Both the position numbers and the translations under genes were made by a program. Positions 26,308 through 35,929 of a DNA stretch of 64,000 nucleotides are shown here, one piece after another. The stretch covers positions 4,774,001 to 4,838,000 of the forward strand of contig NZ_JACIFP010000001.1 of the NCBI RefSeq assembly GCF_014197435.1, given 5' to 3'. The notes under the pieces were generated by a model. The model was given only the letters and a program-made list of their open reading frames with translations, was not told where the DNA came from and ran no database searches. Numbering within the stretch: position 1 is the first letter of the stretch; each line of letters starts with the position of its first letter. The DNA is from Gordonia humi. GTDB lineage: Bacteria; Actinomycetota; Actinomycetes; Mycobacteriales; Mycobacteriaceae.

Positions 26308-28500
26308 TTGACCCTGACCGCCCGAGTGAACATCTCGGCCGCGGATTCGCGCCGCGGTCTGGTTCGCGTGCACCCGGAGGTGCTGACCGCTCTCGCACTG
26401 CGCGAATGGGATGCGATCTCCCTGACCGGCGCCCGCACGACGGCGGCCGTCGTCGCCCGTGCCGACGACATCGCACCGGGCGTCGTCCTCCTCGACGACA
26501 TCACCTTCTCGAACCTGGGAGTCCGAGAGAACACCCAGGTCGTCGTCGGCCCGACGGTGGTGCACGGTGCGTCGCGAGTCACCGTCAGCGGTTCAACGGT
26601 CGCGATGTCGGCGGTCGCCGAGGCGACGCTGCGCCGCGCTCTGCTCGGCAAGGTCCTGACCGTCGGCGACACCGTCGCCCTGCTGCCCCGAGATCTGGGG
26701 CCGGAGCTGTCGGCGAGTCCCGCCACCCGGTCGCTCGCGAACACTCTCGGCATCACCTGGACCAACGAACTGCTCACCGTCACCGACACCGACCCCGCCG
26801 GCCCGGTCAGCGTGCAGACCACCACTGCGGCGCTGTGGGCGCGGGGCGGCCGTCTCGACTCCGGTTCCGCGGAGGAGAGTCGACGGGTCCCGGCGGCGGC
26901 CGACGATCGCGCGGCGAGGGCGGCGGCCCCGCGTCCCGTGCGTGCGGTCGCCGAACTCGTCGGCGTCGACACGCAGGTGGCCCGCCTGACCGAGTGGCTC
27001 GCCGTCACTCTCGACACCCCGGACATCCTGCGGTCGCTGGGTGCACAGCCGCGGCTGGGCGTCCTGGTGACCGGTCCGGCCGGTGTCGGCAAGACGACGG
27101 TGGTCCGTGCCGTCTGCGCCGACCGGCCGTTCACCGAACTCGACGGTCCGACGACCGGCGCCCTCGTCGCCGACGCCCGCCGCGCCGCCGTGACCGACGC
27201 GATCGCGCGGCTGCGCGCACAGGGGCCCGGAGTGCTCATGATCTGCGAGATCGAGGCACTTCTGCCCGCCGATCCGGAACCCGTGGCGACGCTGATCCTC
27301 GACGATCTGCGTGCCGCCGTGGCCGCGGGCGACGTCGTGCTCATCGCCACCAGCACCGACGCGGCGCGCATCGACTCCAGGCTGACCGAACCCGAACTGT
27401 GCGACCGCACCCTGACCGTCGGTCTGCCGGATGCGAACCTGCGGGGCCGACTGCTCGCCGCGATCCTCGCCGGGGTGCCCGTCGACGGGCGACTCGACCT
27501 CGACGACGTCGCGGCCCACACACCCGGATTCGTCGCCGCGGACCTGGCGGCCGTCGTACGCGACGCCGCGCTGCGGGCGGCGGCCCGCGCCGCCGCCGAC
27601 TCCGACGACCCCGCACTGCGGACCGAGGATCTGCGCGAGGCGCTCACGGTGATCCGGCCGAGTTCGCGCGCCGATTCCCCGGACGTGGCGCTCGGCTCGA
27701 TCACCCTCGACGACGTCGGCGACATGGTCGCGACCCGGCAAGCGCTCACCGAAGCGGTGCTGTGGCCGCTGCAGCATCCGGACACCTTCGCCCGCCTCGG
27801 CGTCGACCCGCCGCGCGGCGTGCTGCTGTACGGTCCGCCCGGCTGCGGGAAGACCTTCGTCGTGCGTGCGCTCGCGGCGTCTGGCCGACTGTCGGTGCAC
27901 ACCGTCAAGGGTGCGGAACTGCTCGACAAGTGGGTCGGCTCCTCCGAGCGCGCCGTCCGCGACCTGTTCGACCGCGCCCGCGAGTCGGCGCCGTCGTTGA
28001 TCTTCCTCGACGAGGTCGACGCGCTCGCCCCGCGGCGCGGCGGCTCCACCGATTCGGGAGTCGCCGACCGCGTCGTCGCCGCGCTGCTCACCGAACTCGA
28101 CGGTGCCGAACCGCTGACCGACGTCGTGGTGCTCGGTGCGACGAACCGCCCCGACCTCATCGACCCGGCCCTGCTGCGTCCAGGCCGACTGGAGCGACTG
28201 GTGTTCGTGCCGCCGCCCGACGGACCGGCGCGCGCCGAGATCCTGCGCGCCGCCTCGCGCGGTGTGCCGCTCGACGGCGTCGACCTCGACGAGCTGGCGG
28301 ACGATCTCGACGGCTACTCGGCCGCCGACTGCTCGGCGCTGCTGCGCGAGGCCGCGCTGGCCGCCATGCGCCGCGACATCGACGCCGCCACGGTCACCGC
28401 TGACGATGTGGCGACCGCTCAGGAGACGGTCCGTCCATCGCTCAATCCGGTGCAGGTGACCGAACTCGCCGAGTACGCGCAGCGCCGACAGGAGAGATGA
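26308..28500 (+). CDS. CDC48/VCP-like AAA ATPase with two AAA modules
   Basis: Protein of 730 aa from a TTG; an in-frame CTG at 26293 is another possible start. Residues 1-85 look like the CDC48 N-terminal double-psi barrel (SRRGLVRVHPEVLTALALREWDAISLTG), then a second N subdomain, AAA1 and AAA2. AAA2 is canonical: Walker A GPPGCGKT (509-516), Walker B LIFLDEVDAL (near 564), ATNRPDLIDPALLRPGR. AAA1 has a good Walker A (GPAGVGKT, 256-263), but Walker B reads VLMICEIEAL with Cys in place of Asp, and lacks the arginine-finger 'RPGR' motif. So only the second ring is likely to hydrolyse ATP well. Follows pssA, as in mycobacteria (Rv0435c-type). Confidence 0.9.
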   Translation: MTLTARVNISAADSRRGLVRVHPEVLTALALREWDAISLTGARTTAAVVARADDIAPGVVLLDDITFSNLGVRENTQVVVGPTVVHGASRVTVSGSTVAMSAVAEATLRRALLGKVLTVGDTVALLPRDLGPELSASPATRSLANTLGITWTNELLTVTDTDPAGPVSVQTTTAALWARGGRLDSGSAEESRRVPAAADDRAARAAAPRPVRAVAELVGVDTQVARLTEWLAVTLDTPDILRSLGAQPRLGVLVTGPAGVGKTTVVRAVCADRPFTELDGPTTGALVADARRAAVTDAIARLRAQGPGVLMICEIEALLPADPEPVATLILDDLRAAVAAGDVVLIATSTDAARIDSRLTEPELCDRTLTVGLPDANLRGRLLAAILAGVPVDGRLDLDDVAAHTPGFVAADLAAVVRDAALRAAARAAADSDDPALRTEDLREALTVIRPSSRADSPDVALGSITLDDVGDMVATRQALTEAVLWPLQHPDTFARLGVDPPRGVLLYGPPGCGKTFVVRALAASGRLSVHTVKGAELLDKWVGSSERAVRDLFDRARESAPSLIFLDEVDALAPRRGGSTDSGVADRVVAALLTELDGAEPLTDVVVLGATNRPDLIDPALLRPGRLERLVFVPPPDGPARAEILRAASRGVPLDGVDLDELADDLDGYSAADCSALLREAALAAMRRDIDAATVTADDVATAQETVRPSLNPVQVTELAEYAQRRQER

Positions 28501-28610
28501 GGAGCGGCCGGGCAGCACATGCACACCGCACGCCCAGGCTCCTTCCAGGAATCGGAGGTCTACTCGATTCCAGTCGCGACCGCCCCGGGTCGCCGAACGG
28601 GAGGTACTCC

Positions 28611-29165
28611 ATGACGTCACCCCACGACCAGAATCCGGACGACCGGAACCCGGCCGACCACGCCCCCGAGGACCCGGCGGTGCACGATCAGCCGCCGGGG
28701 GCGGATCCGGCCGGCGAGGCGCCGACCGCTCCGCTGGAATCGACGCAGCCCGATCCCGGCCAGGCCGCCCCCGCTCCGCAGCCGACACCGGTCGCCGCCG
28801 CACCCCGCCCCGGGCCCACCGTGGTCCCGGTCCAGAAGCGCTGGCTGGTCGCGGGATCGGCGGTCGGCGCGCTCGCCGTGGTCGGCCTCGCGTTCGGCGC
28901 GGGATTCCTCGTCGGCGACAACACCGGCGACGACGGCCACGGCGACCGCGGCCGAATGTCCGCCGAATACGGTCAGATGCCCGGGTTCGGCTCCGGATCG
29001 GGCGGCGGCCGCCGACTGTTCGTCATCCCGGATCTGCCCGGACAGGAGCAGGGCCAGGGGCAGCAGGACAGGTCGGGCCAGGACGGATCGGGTCAGGACG
29101 GGACAGGCCAGGACGGATCGGGACAACAGCAGACGCCCGCCCCCTCGTCGAGCATTCCGGGCTGA
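28611..29165 (+). CDS. Single-pass membrane protein with Pro/Asp head and Gln/Gly/Asp repeat tail
   Basis: Protein of 184 aa. Residues 1-72 are disordered and rich in P, D and A; 79-102 is one membrane helix (WLVAGSAVGALAVVGLAFGAGFLVG); the outer part ends in a low-complexity tail with tandem GQDGSGQDGT units (about 148-170). GGGAGG-type ribosome site before the ATG. No known domain. The pattern of disordered head, single helix and simple tail is common in actinobacterial envelope proteins. The 110-bp gap upstream shows nothing more than the ribosome site. Confidence 0.7.
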   Translation: MTSPHDQNPDDRNPADHAPEDPAVHDQPPGADPAGEAPTAPLESTQPDPGQAAPAPQPTPVAAAPRPGPTVVPVQKRWLVAGSAVGALAVVGLAFGAGFLVGDNTGDDGHGDRGRMSAEYGQMPGFGSGSGGGRRLFVIPDLPGQEQGQGQQDRSGQDGSGQDGTGQDGSGQQQTPAPSSSIPG

Positions 29166-29177
29166 CCCGGGCGGCCG

Positions 29178-29609
29178 CTACTTCGGCTTCTTATCGACCC
29201 GCTCCACCTGATAGAACAGCGACGATCCGCCGCCCGACGCATCGGCCGACACCCCCACGCTGACCCACAGGGTGTCATCGCCGACGTCCTTCCACAGCGT
29301 CACCGTCTGGTTGGCCGGATCACCCGCGCGGCTGGACTCCTCGTACCCCGCGTCCTCGAGCTTCTTCGTCGCCGCGGTGAGCGGGTTGCCCTCGGCGGCA
29401 TTCGCCTGAATGCTGAACCGCCACGACTGATCGTCGCCGGACGGACTCAGCACGGCCCCGTCGACGAGCGGAACGTCGTCGACGGGGAATCCCGCGGGCA
29501 GCGATTCGCCGGGTCGATCGGGGGCGTCGTCGCCCCCGCAGGCGGCCAGCACGACGCCACCCAACAGCGCGATCGTGAGAACGATGCAGACGCGAAATAA
29601 AGCCTTCAT
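29178..29609 (-). CDS. Putative lipoprotein
   Basis: Protein of 143 aa. The signal sequence MKALFRVCIVLTIALLGGVVLAAC ends in a lipobox (LAAC), so the mature protein should be lipid-anchored on the outer face of the membrane. The mature part is acidic, about 120 residues, with VDDVPLVDGAVLSPSGDDQSW and a KKLEDAGY helix; I do not recognise the family. ATG at 29609 chosen for the signal peptide. Divergent from mrpA with only 70 bp between, where TAGAGT (29622-29627) could be a -10 for mrpA. Confidence 0.75.
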   Translation of the reverse strand: MKALFRVCIVLTIALLGGVVLAACGGDDAPDRPGESLPAGFPVDDVPLVDGAVLSPSGDDQSWRFSIQANAAEGNPLTAATKKLEDAGYEESSRAGDPANQTVTLWKDVGDDTLWVSVGVSADASGGGSSLFYQVERVDKKPK

Positions 29610-29679
29610 GCCCGAAACGGTAGAGTAGGACGCGGCAGGACACCTGTCCGACACCCCGCCCGCCCCTCTATCCGACGGA

Positions 29680-32586
29680 GTGCCTCTTTTGATCGTTGTG
29701 ATGATCGCGCTGGCAATCGGCGCGCTCGTGTCACCTCCGATCATGAAGGCGTGCGGTACGCGCGGCTTCTACATCCTGGCTCTGATGCCCGCCGCGGCGC
29801 TGGTCTGGGTGATCTGCAACTGGCCGGATCCGCACGAGCCCCCCCGCACCGAGACGTTCACCTGGGTGCCCAGCCTGCAGATGGACATCGACGTCCGCTT
29901 CGACACGTTGTCGGCGATCCTGTCCGTCCTGATCCTCGGCGTCGGCTCCCTGGTACTCGTGTACTGCGCCAACTACTTCGACATCATGCGGCGACGCGTC
30001 GCGACCTTCGGCGGCGAGATCGTCGCGTTCGCCGCCGCGATGTTCGGCCTCGTCGTCAGCGACAACACGTTGGTGCTGTACGTGTTCTGGGAAGCGACGA
30101 CGATCCTGTCGTTCATGCTCGTCGGCTTCAACATGGTGCGTGCGACCAGTCGCCGGGCCGCCACCCAGGCCCTACTGGTCACCACGTTCGGCGGGCTGGC
30201 GATGCTCGTCGGCATCATCATGCTCGGCGAGCGGACCGGCAGCTACCGCCTGTCGGATCTGATCGCCGATCCGCCCACCGGCGGCGTGTACATCGACATC
30301 GCGGTGGTCTGCATCCTAGTCGGCGCCATCTCCAAATCGGCGATCGTCCCGTTCCACTTCTGGCTGCCCGGCGCGATGGCCGCTCCCACCCCGGTGAGCG
30401 CGTACCTCCACGCGGCGGCGATGGTGAAGGCCGGCGTATACCTCGTCGCCCGTCTGGCGCCCGCGTTCGCGGACCTGATCAGCTGGCAGGTCATCGTCCT
30501 CGGCCTCGGCGCACTCACCATGGTCCTGGGCGGATGGCGCTCCCTCCGCGAACGCGACCTGAAACTGATCCTGGCCTTCGGCACCGTCTCCCAGCTGGGC
30601 TTCATGATGGTGCTCGTCGGCGTCGGCGACGCCGGAGTGGCCATGGCCGGACTCGCGATGGTCGTCGCCCACGCCATGTTCAAGGCCTGCCTGTTCATGG
30701 TGGTCGGCATCATCGACCATTCGACGGGCACTCGCGACATCCGGCTTCTCGCACGTCTGGGGCACCGTCTCCCGTTGCTCGCCGGCGTCGCCGCCGTGGC
30801 CGGCGCCAGCATGGCCGGCCTGCCGTTCACCTTCGGGTTCGTCGGCAAGGAGACCGCGTTCGGATCCATGTGGGCCACCGGCGCGCTCGATCCGAGCGTC
30901 GCGCACCTGGTCGACATCGTGCTGCTGATCGGCTCGGTCATCACCTTCGCGTACACCACGCGTTTCCTATGGGGTGCGTTCGGCCGCAAGGTCCGCCGCC
31001 TCCCGACCCGCGCCGTGGCCACCCTGCACCCGCCGAACGCCGCCTTCCTGGCTCCACCCGCCGTCCTGGCCGTGCTCGGCGTCGTCTCGTCGTTCTTCGC
31101 GCATCAGATCGGCGACCTGTTCGAGCCGTATGCGGAGAGCCTGCCGACCTACGGCCACGAGATCGAACACCTCGCGCTCTGGCACGGATTCGGACTGCCC
31201 GTCGTCTTCTCGATCATCGTCGTGGTCGCCGGCGCCGCCCTGTTCCTGGTGCTGCGCGCACGCCGACGCAAGGTGTTCAAGAATCCGCCGCCGCTCAACG
31301 CCGACCGCGTGTACGACGCGACGCTGCGTCTGGCCGACAGCGCGTCCCTGTGGGTCACCCGCAACACCCAGCGCGGCTCGCTGCCGATCACCCAGGCCGT
31401 CATCCTCAGCACGGCCATCCTGTTCCCGCTGATCGTGCTGTTCCTCGGCACCCGCGACGCCCTGTCGGTCCGCGGCTTCGACACCCCCGAACAGGTCGTC
31501 GTCGGGGTGTTGATCGTGGCGGCCGCGATCGCGACCACCGTCCTGCGCAACCGACTGGCGAGCACTCTCGTCGTCGGCCTCACCGGCTACGGCTGCGGTG
31601 CCCTGTTCGCCATGTACGGCGCACCCGATCTGGCCCTGACCCAGTTCCTCGTCGAGAGCGTCACCCTCGTCGTCTTCGTCCTGGTGCTGCGCAAGCTGCC
31701 GAGCGAGTCGGCGCAGCGCCACGCCGCCGGATTCCGCCTCGGCCGCGCCCTCATCGGTCTGGCGTTCGGCGCGATGCTCGTGCTGGTCGGCCTGTACGCC
31801 GCCGCGGCCCGGTCCACGCAGCCGCTGCAACTGCGCCTGGGCGACGCCGCCTACGAGTTCGGGCACGGCGCCAACGCGGTCAACGTCCTGCTCGTCGACA
31901 TCCGCGCATGGGACACCATCGGAGAGGTCTCGGTGCTGATCGTCGCCGCCACCGGCGTCGCGTCGATGGTCTTCCGCAGCCGACGGTTCGGCGCCGCGCC
32001 GCGTATCACCGACGCGGCCCGCCTGCAGGCCGGGATCTCCGACGACGACGTCGTCAGTGAACGCACCACCTGGCTCGTCGGCAGCGAGCTCCGCGATCCG
32101 CGTCACCGCACCATGGTGCTGGAGGCCACGACCCGCGTCGTCTTCCCGACACTCGTGATCCTGTCGCTGTACCTGTTCTTCGCCGGCCACAACGCGCCCG
32201 GCGGCGGATTCGCCGGCGGGCTCGTGATGGGCCTGGCCCTGGTGCTGCGGTACCTGGCAGGCGGCCGTTACGAGCTCGGCGAAGCCCTGCCGGTCGAGGC
32301 GGGCACCGTGCTCGGCGCGGGCCTGCTGATCTCGGCGACCACCGCGGTCGCCTCCCTGTTCGTCGGCGCTCCGGCGCTCTCGTCCGCCGTCATCGCCCTG
32401 CACCTGCCGGTCTTCGGCGACATCCACATCGTGACCGCACTGTTCTTCGACCTCGGGATCTACCTGATCGTCGTCGGACTTGTCCTCGATGTGCTGCGCA
32501 GCCTCGGTGCGCGTCTGGACGTGGCCGACGACGCCCCCACCACCGGCCCCCTGCCGGCCCAGCCGCAGCAGGAGGTCCGCAAGTGA
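29680..32586 (+). CDS. mrpA: Mrp Na+/H+ antiporter subunit A, fused to subunit B domain
   Basis: Protein of 968 aa from a GTG. Residues 1-500 are an NADH-quinone oxidoreductase ND5/NuoL-like proton channel with SKSAIVPFHFWLPGAMAAPTPVSAYLHAAAMVKAG and the helix-7/8 Lys/Glu residues. Residues about 600-750 match the MrpA C-terminal domain and 790-955 match MrpB (FAGHNAPGGGFAGGLVMGLALVLRYLAGG). The A-B fusion is normal in several actinobacteria. It is the largest part of the seven-subunit cation/proton antiporter used for Na+ and alkali tolerance. First gene of the operon. Confidence 0.93.
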   Translation: MPLLIVVMIALAIGALVSPPIMKACGTRGFYILALMPAAALVWVICNWPDPHEPPRTETFTWVPSLQMDIDVRFDTLSAILSVLILGVGSLVLVYCANYFDIMRRRVATFGGEIVAFAAAMFGLVVSDNTLVLYVFWEATTILSFMLVGFNMVRATSRRAATQALLVTTFGGLAMLVGIIMLGERTGSYRLSDLIADPPTGGVYIDIAVVCILVGAISKSAIVPFHFWLPGAMAAPTPVSAYLHAAAMVKAGVYLVARLAPAFADLISWQVIVLGLGALTMVLGGWRSLRERDLKLILAFGTVSQLGFMMVLVGVGDAGVAMAGLAMVVAHAMFKACLFMVVGIIDHSTGTRDIRLLARLGHRLPLLAGVAAVAGASMAGLPFTFGFVGKETAFGSMWATGALDPSVAHLVDIVLLIGSVITFAYTTRFLWGAFGRKVRRLPTRAVATLHPPNAAFLAPPAVLAVLGVVSSFFAHQIGDLFEPYAESLPTYGHEIEHLALWHGFGLPVVFSIIVVVAGAALFLVLRARRRKVFKNPPPLNADRVYDATLRLADSASLWVTRNTQRGSLPITQAVILSTAILFPLIVLFLGTRDALSVRGFDTPEQVVVGVLIVAAAIATTVLRNRLASTLVVGLTGYGCGALFAMYGAPDLALTQFLVESVTLVVFVLVLRKLPSESAQRHAAGFRLGRALIGLAFGAMLVLVGLYAAAARSTQPLQLRLGDAAYEFGHGANAVNVLLVDIRAWDTIGEVSVLIVAATGVASMVFRSRRFGAAPRITDAARLQAGISDDDVVSERTTWLVGSELRDPRHRTMVLEATTRVVFPTLVILSLYLFFAGHNAPGGGFAGGLVMGLALVLRYLAGGRYELGEALPVEAGTVLGAGLLISATTAVASLFVGAPALSSAVIALHLPVFGDIHIVTALFFDLGIYLIVVGLVLDVLRSLGARLDVADDAPTTGPLPAQPQQEVRK

Positions 32587-33239
32587 CCGTCGACCTCGGC
32601 CTGCTCATCGTCGCGGGCGCCCTCGCCGCGGCGGGCGCCTACCTGATCATGGAGCGGAGCCTGATCCGCATGCTGTTCGGGCTGATGCTCGTCGGCAACG
32701 CCATCAATCTGCTGATCATCACGCTCGCCGGTCCTCCCGGTCATCCGCCGATCCGCGGCCGTGAGTCCGACGGCCAGACGGCCGACGCCGATCCGCTCGC
32801 GCAGGGCATGGTCCTGACCGCGATCGTCATCACGCTGGGCATCGCGGCGTTCGTCCTCGCGCTCTCGTACCGCCTGTTCGTCATCAACCGGCGCAGCCGC
32901 GAGACACCGCCCGACCTGGAGCCGACGTCCACCGAGAGCCCCCAGGACGACGACCTGCAGGACGACCCGGAAGACGTCAAGATCGCTACCGGATCGCTGC
33001 AGGGATTCGGCGACCGCGACCGCAGCGACGACCCGTTGACCGGTGCCGACACCGTCGCAGGCGACTTGTTCGACGATCACGGCAACCCGTTGACCGCCGA
33101 GGAGTTCGAGGCCGTCCACGCCGGCGTCATCGAGACCGACCTGATGCCCGAGGACGCCGAGCTGATCGCACATCTGGCCGAGACCGACGACGACATGCCC
33201 GGAGACACCGACATCGACGACGAGGAGGACGATCGATGA
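32583..33239 (+). CDS. mrpC: Mrp antiporter subunit C with long acidic tail
   Basis: Protein of 218 aa. The first 110 residues are NuoK/MrpC-like with three helices (GAYLIMERSLIRMLFGLMLVGNAINLLI; MVLTAIVITLGIAAFVLAL). The usual MrpC is near 115 aa; here about 105 further residues follow, cytoplasmic and very acidic (DDDLQDDPEDV, TDIDDEEDD). GTG start overlaps the mrpA stop. Confidence 0.9.
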   Translation: MTVDLGLLIVAGALAAAGAYLIMERSLIRMLFGLMLVGNAINLLIITLAGPPGHPPIRGRESDGQTADADPLAQGMVLTAIVITLGIAAFVLALSYRLFVINRRSRETPPDLEPTSTESPQDDDLQDDPEDVKIATGSLQGFGDRDRSDDPLTGADTVAGDLFDDHGNPLTAEEFEAVHAGVIETDLMPEDAELIAHLAETDDDMPGDTDIDDEEDDR

Positions 33240-34849
33240 TCCCCCAACCGTCGTGGATCACCGTGCTGATCGTGCTGCCCACGCTCGCACCGATGCTCGG
33301 CGCGGCACTCGCCCTCGTCCGCGGACGCAGCCCGTCGTTCCAACGCGCGATCAGTGTCACCGCGATCAGCGTGGCCCTCACCGCATCGGGCATGATGCTG
33401 TACCTGACCAGCGTGCACGGCCCGTTCGCGGTGCACATCGGCGGCTGGGGCGCCCGCGACGGCGGCGACGGTCCGCTCGGCATCACCCTGGTCGTCGACC
33501 GTCTCGCCGCATTGATGCTGGTCGTGTCGACGACGGTCCTGCTGTGCGTGGTCGTATACGCCATCGGGCAGGGCATCCGCGACGGCACCACCGAGCAGCC
33601 GGTGTCGATCTTCCTGCCGACCTACCTGATCCTGACGGCCGGGGTGTGCAACGCCTTCCTGGCCGGCGACCTGTTCAACCTCTACGTGTCCTTCGAGGTG
33701 CTGCTCGCCGCGAGCTTCGTGCTGCTGACGCTCGGCGCGAGTGCCGAACGCGTACGAGCCGGCGCTTCGTACGTCATGGTGTCGATGGTGTCGTCGCTGA
33801 TCTTCCTGGCGGGCATCGCCTTCGCCTACGCGGCCACCGGCACCCTGAACCTCGCCGAGATGGCGGTGCGGCTCGACGACGTCCCCGACGGCACCCGCAA
33901 CGCGCTGTACGCGGTGCTGCTGGTGGCCTTCGGCATCAAGGCCGCTGTGTTCCCGCTGTCGACATGGCTGCCCGACTCGTATCCGACGGCCCCTGCACCG
34001 GTCACCGCGGTGTTCGCCGGTCTGCTCACCAAGGTCGGCGTGTACGCGATCATCCGGGCGCACTCGCTGCTGTTCCCGGGCGGGACACTCGACACCGTCC
34101 TGATGATCGCCGGCCTCCTGACCATGCTGGTCGGCATCTTCGGTGCGATCGCGCAGACCGACGTGAAGCGACTCCTCTCGTTCACACTGGTCAGTCACAT
34201 CGGCTACATGATCTTCGGCATCGCCGTCGGGTCGCTGGAGTCCACCTCGGCCGCCATTTACTACGTGGCGCACCACATCCTGGTGCAGACGACCCTGTTC
34301 CTCGTGGTCGGACTCATCGAACGTCAGGCGGGATCGTCGTCGTTGCGGCGTCTCGGCGGTCTCATCGCGAGTCCACTGCTGGCCGTGCTGTTCCTGATCC
34401 CGGCGTTGAACCTGGGCGGCATCCCGCCGTTCTCCGGGTTCATCGGCAAGGTGGCCCTGCTCCAGGCGGGCGCCGCCGACGGTTCGGTGCTGTCATGGAT
34501 CCTGGTGGCAGGCTCGGTCGTCACGAGCCTACTGACGCTGTACGTGATGGCCCGCATCTGGACGAAGGGCTTCTGGCGGGCACGCGCCGACGCCCCCGAG
34601 GGCGATATGGCCGCCAGCACACCGTCGGCGCTGGTCGAGGAGGGCACCGACGTCCTGCTCGACGAGCGGGAGGACGTCGGCCGCATGCCGGTCGCCATGG
34701 TGGTGCCGACGGCGGTGATGGTCGTCGTCGGACTCGCGTTGACCGTGTGGGCCGGACCGATCTTCGAATTCACCGACAGCGGCGCCCACGGCGTCCTGGA
34801 TCGGAACGTCTACATCGGCACCGTCCTCGGCACGGGAGGTGGCCGGTGA
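33236..34849 (+). CDS. mrpD: Mrp antiporter subunit D
   Basis: Protein of 537 aa, ND2/ND4-like (NuoM/NuoN) with 14 helices. It shows [40 protein letters not shown], the [34 protein letters not shown] segment with the conserved Lys, and [15 protein letters not shown]. It forms the second proton channel of the Mrp complex. ATGA overlap with mrpC; GTG of mrpE overlaps its stop. Confidence 0.94.
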   Translation: [537 protein letters not shown]

Positions 34850-35655
34850 GCAACACCCCGTACCCGGAGCGACCGCGGGCGAAGTCCGTCGGCAAGAACC
34901 CGGTGGCTCGATTCTTCGGCACGCTGTGGCGGCTGGCCGTCCTGTGGTTCGCCTGGCCGACCACGAATCTGATCGTATGGCTGTCACAGAACCTCAAGTT
35001 CCCCGTCTGGGCGGGCGGCGATCTCCGCGAGGTCGCCATGCGCCTGTGGGGCGTGGCGTGGCTGACGTTCGTGTGGGTGCTTCTGTGGGGCGAGGTCACC
35101 TGGACCAACATCATCGTCGGCATCGTGTTCGCGGTACTCGTCATGGTGCTGCTGCCGCTGCCTCGGGTGCCCATAGAGGGCCGGGTCCACCCGCTCGCGG
35201 CGGCGAAGCTCCTGCTCACCCTGATCGGCAGCTTCATGGTGTCGTCGGCGCAGGTCGCCTGGGCCGCGGTGAAACCGGGTCCGCCACCTCTGGGCGCAGT
35301 GGTCCGGGTGCACCTGGCGATCAAGTCCGACCTCGTCCTCACTCTCGCCATCGACTACATCAACCTGGTGCCCGGCACCATGGTCGTCGAGATCGACCAC
35401 CTGCGGCGCATGCTGTACATCCACATCTTCGACGTCCGCAAGCAGTCGCAGATCGACTCCTTCTACCGGACGATGGCCTATGTGGAACGCCAGTTCATCA
35501 AGGCCTTCGAGCGCGACTCCGAGTGGCATCCGAGCCCGTTCCACGGCGTCGACGACGACTACCACCACGTTCCGTTCAGCGACCGCCGGCGCGTCGCCGA
35601 CGAGGAGCGCCACGCCTCGCAGGGTCGGCTGCGGCGCCGGTTGAGGGGCGAGTAG
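34846..35655 (+). CDS. mrpE: Mrp antiporter subunit E
   Basis: Protein of 269 aa. MrpE core with two to three helices and VTWTNIIVGIVFAVLVMVLLPLPRV, then SLINLTPGT-type motif seen as DYINLVPGTMVVEIDHLRRMLYIHIFDV. A hydrophilic N-terminal stretch of 20 residues and a C-terminal basic tail make it longer than the usual 160-190 aa. GTG start overlapping mrpD. Confidence 0.9.
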   Translation: MSNTPYPERPRAKSVGKNPVARFFGTLWRLAVLWFAWPTTNLIVWLSQNLKFPVWAGGDLREVAMRLWGVAWLTFVWVLLWGEVTWTNIIVGIVFAVLVMVLLPLPRVPIEGRVHPLAAAKLLLTLIGSFMVSSAQVAWAAVKPGPPPLGAVVRVHLAIKSDLVLTLAIDYINLVPGTMVVEIDHLRRMLYIHIFDVRKQSQIDSFYRTMAYVERQFIKAFERDSEWHPSPFHGVDDDYHHVPFSDRRRVADEERHASQGRLRRRLRGE

Positions 35656-35916
35656 ATGACCTACGTCTGGAGCATCGCGGCAGCCATGCTGCTGATCGCC
35701 GTCGTGCTGACCACCTACCGCTCCATACGCGGCCCGAGCACCCTGGACCGCCTGGTCGGGATCGACGCGATCGTCGCCATCATGATCTGCGGCCTGGCGA
35801 TCTGGGTGGCGGCCAGCGGTGACACGACGATCGCCGCCGCCATCGTCGTGCTGAGCCTGGTCAGTTTCATCGGATCGGTGGCGGTGGCCCGCTTCCGCGT
35901 GCGAGACGACGAGTGA
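35656..35916 (+). CDS. mrpF: Mrp antiporter subunit F
   Basis: Protein of 86 aa with three helices. TYRSIRGPSTLDRLVGIDAIVAIMICGLAI is the MrpF signature (RGPS..DR). ATG begins the base after the mrpE stop. Confidence 0.92.
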   Translation: MTYVWSIAAAMLLIAVVLTTYRSIRGPSTLDRLVGIDAIVAIMICGLAIWVAASGDTTIAAAIVVLSLVSFIGSVAVARFRVRDDE

Positions 35917-35929
35917 ACGGAGCCGCCCC

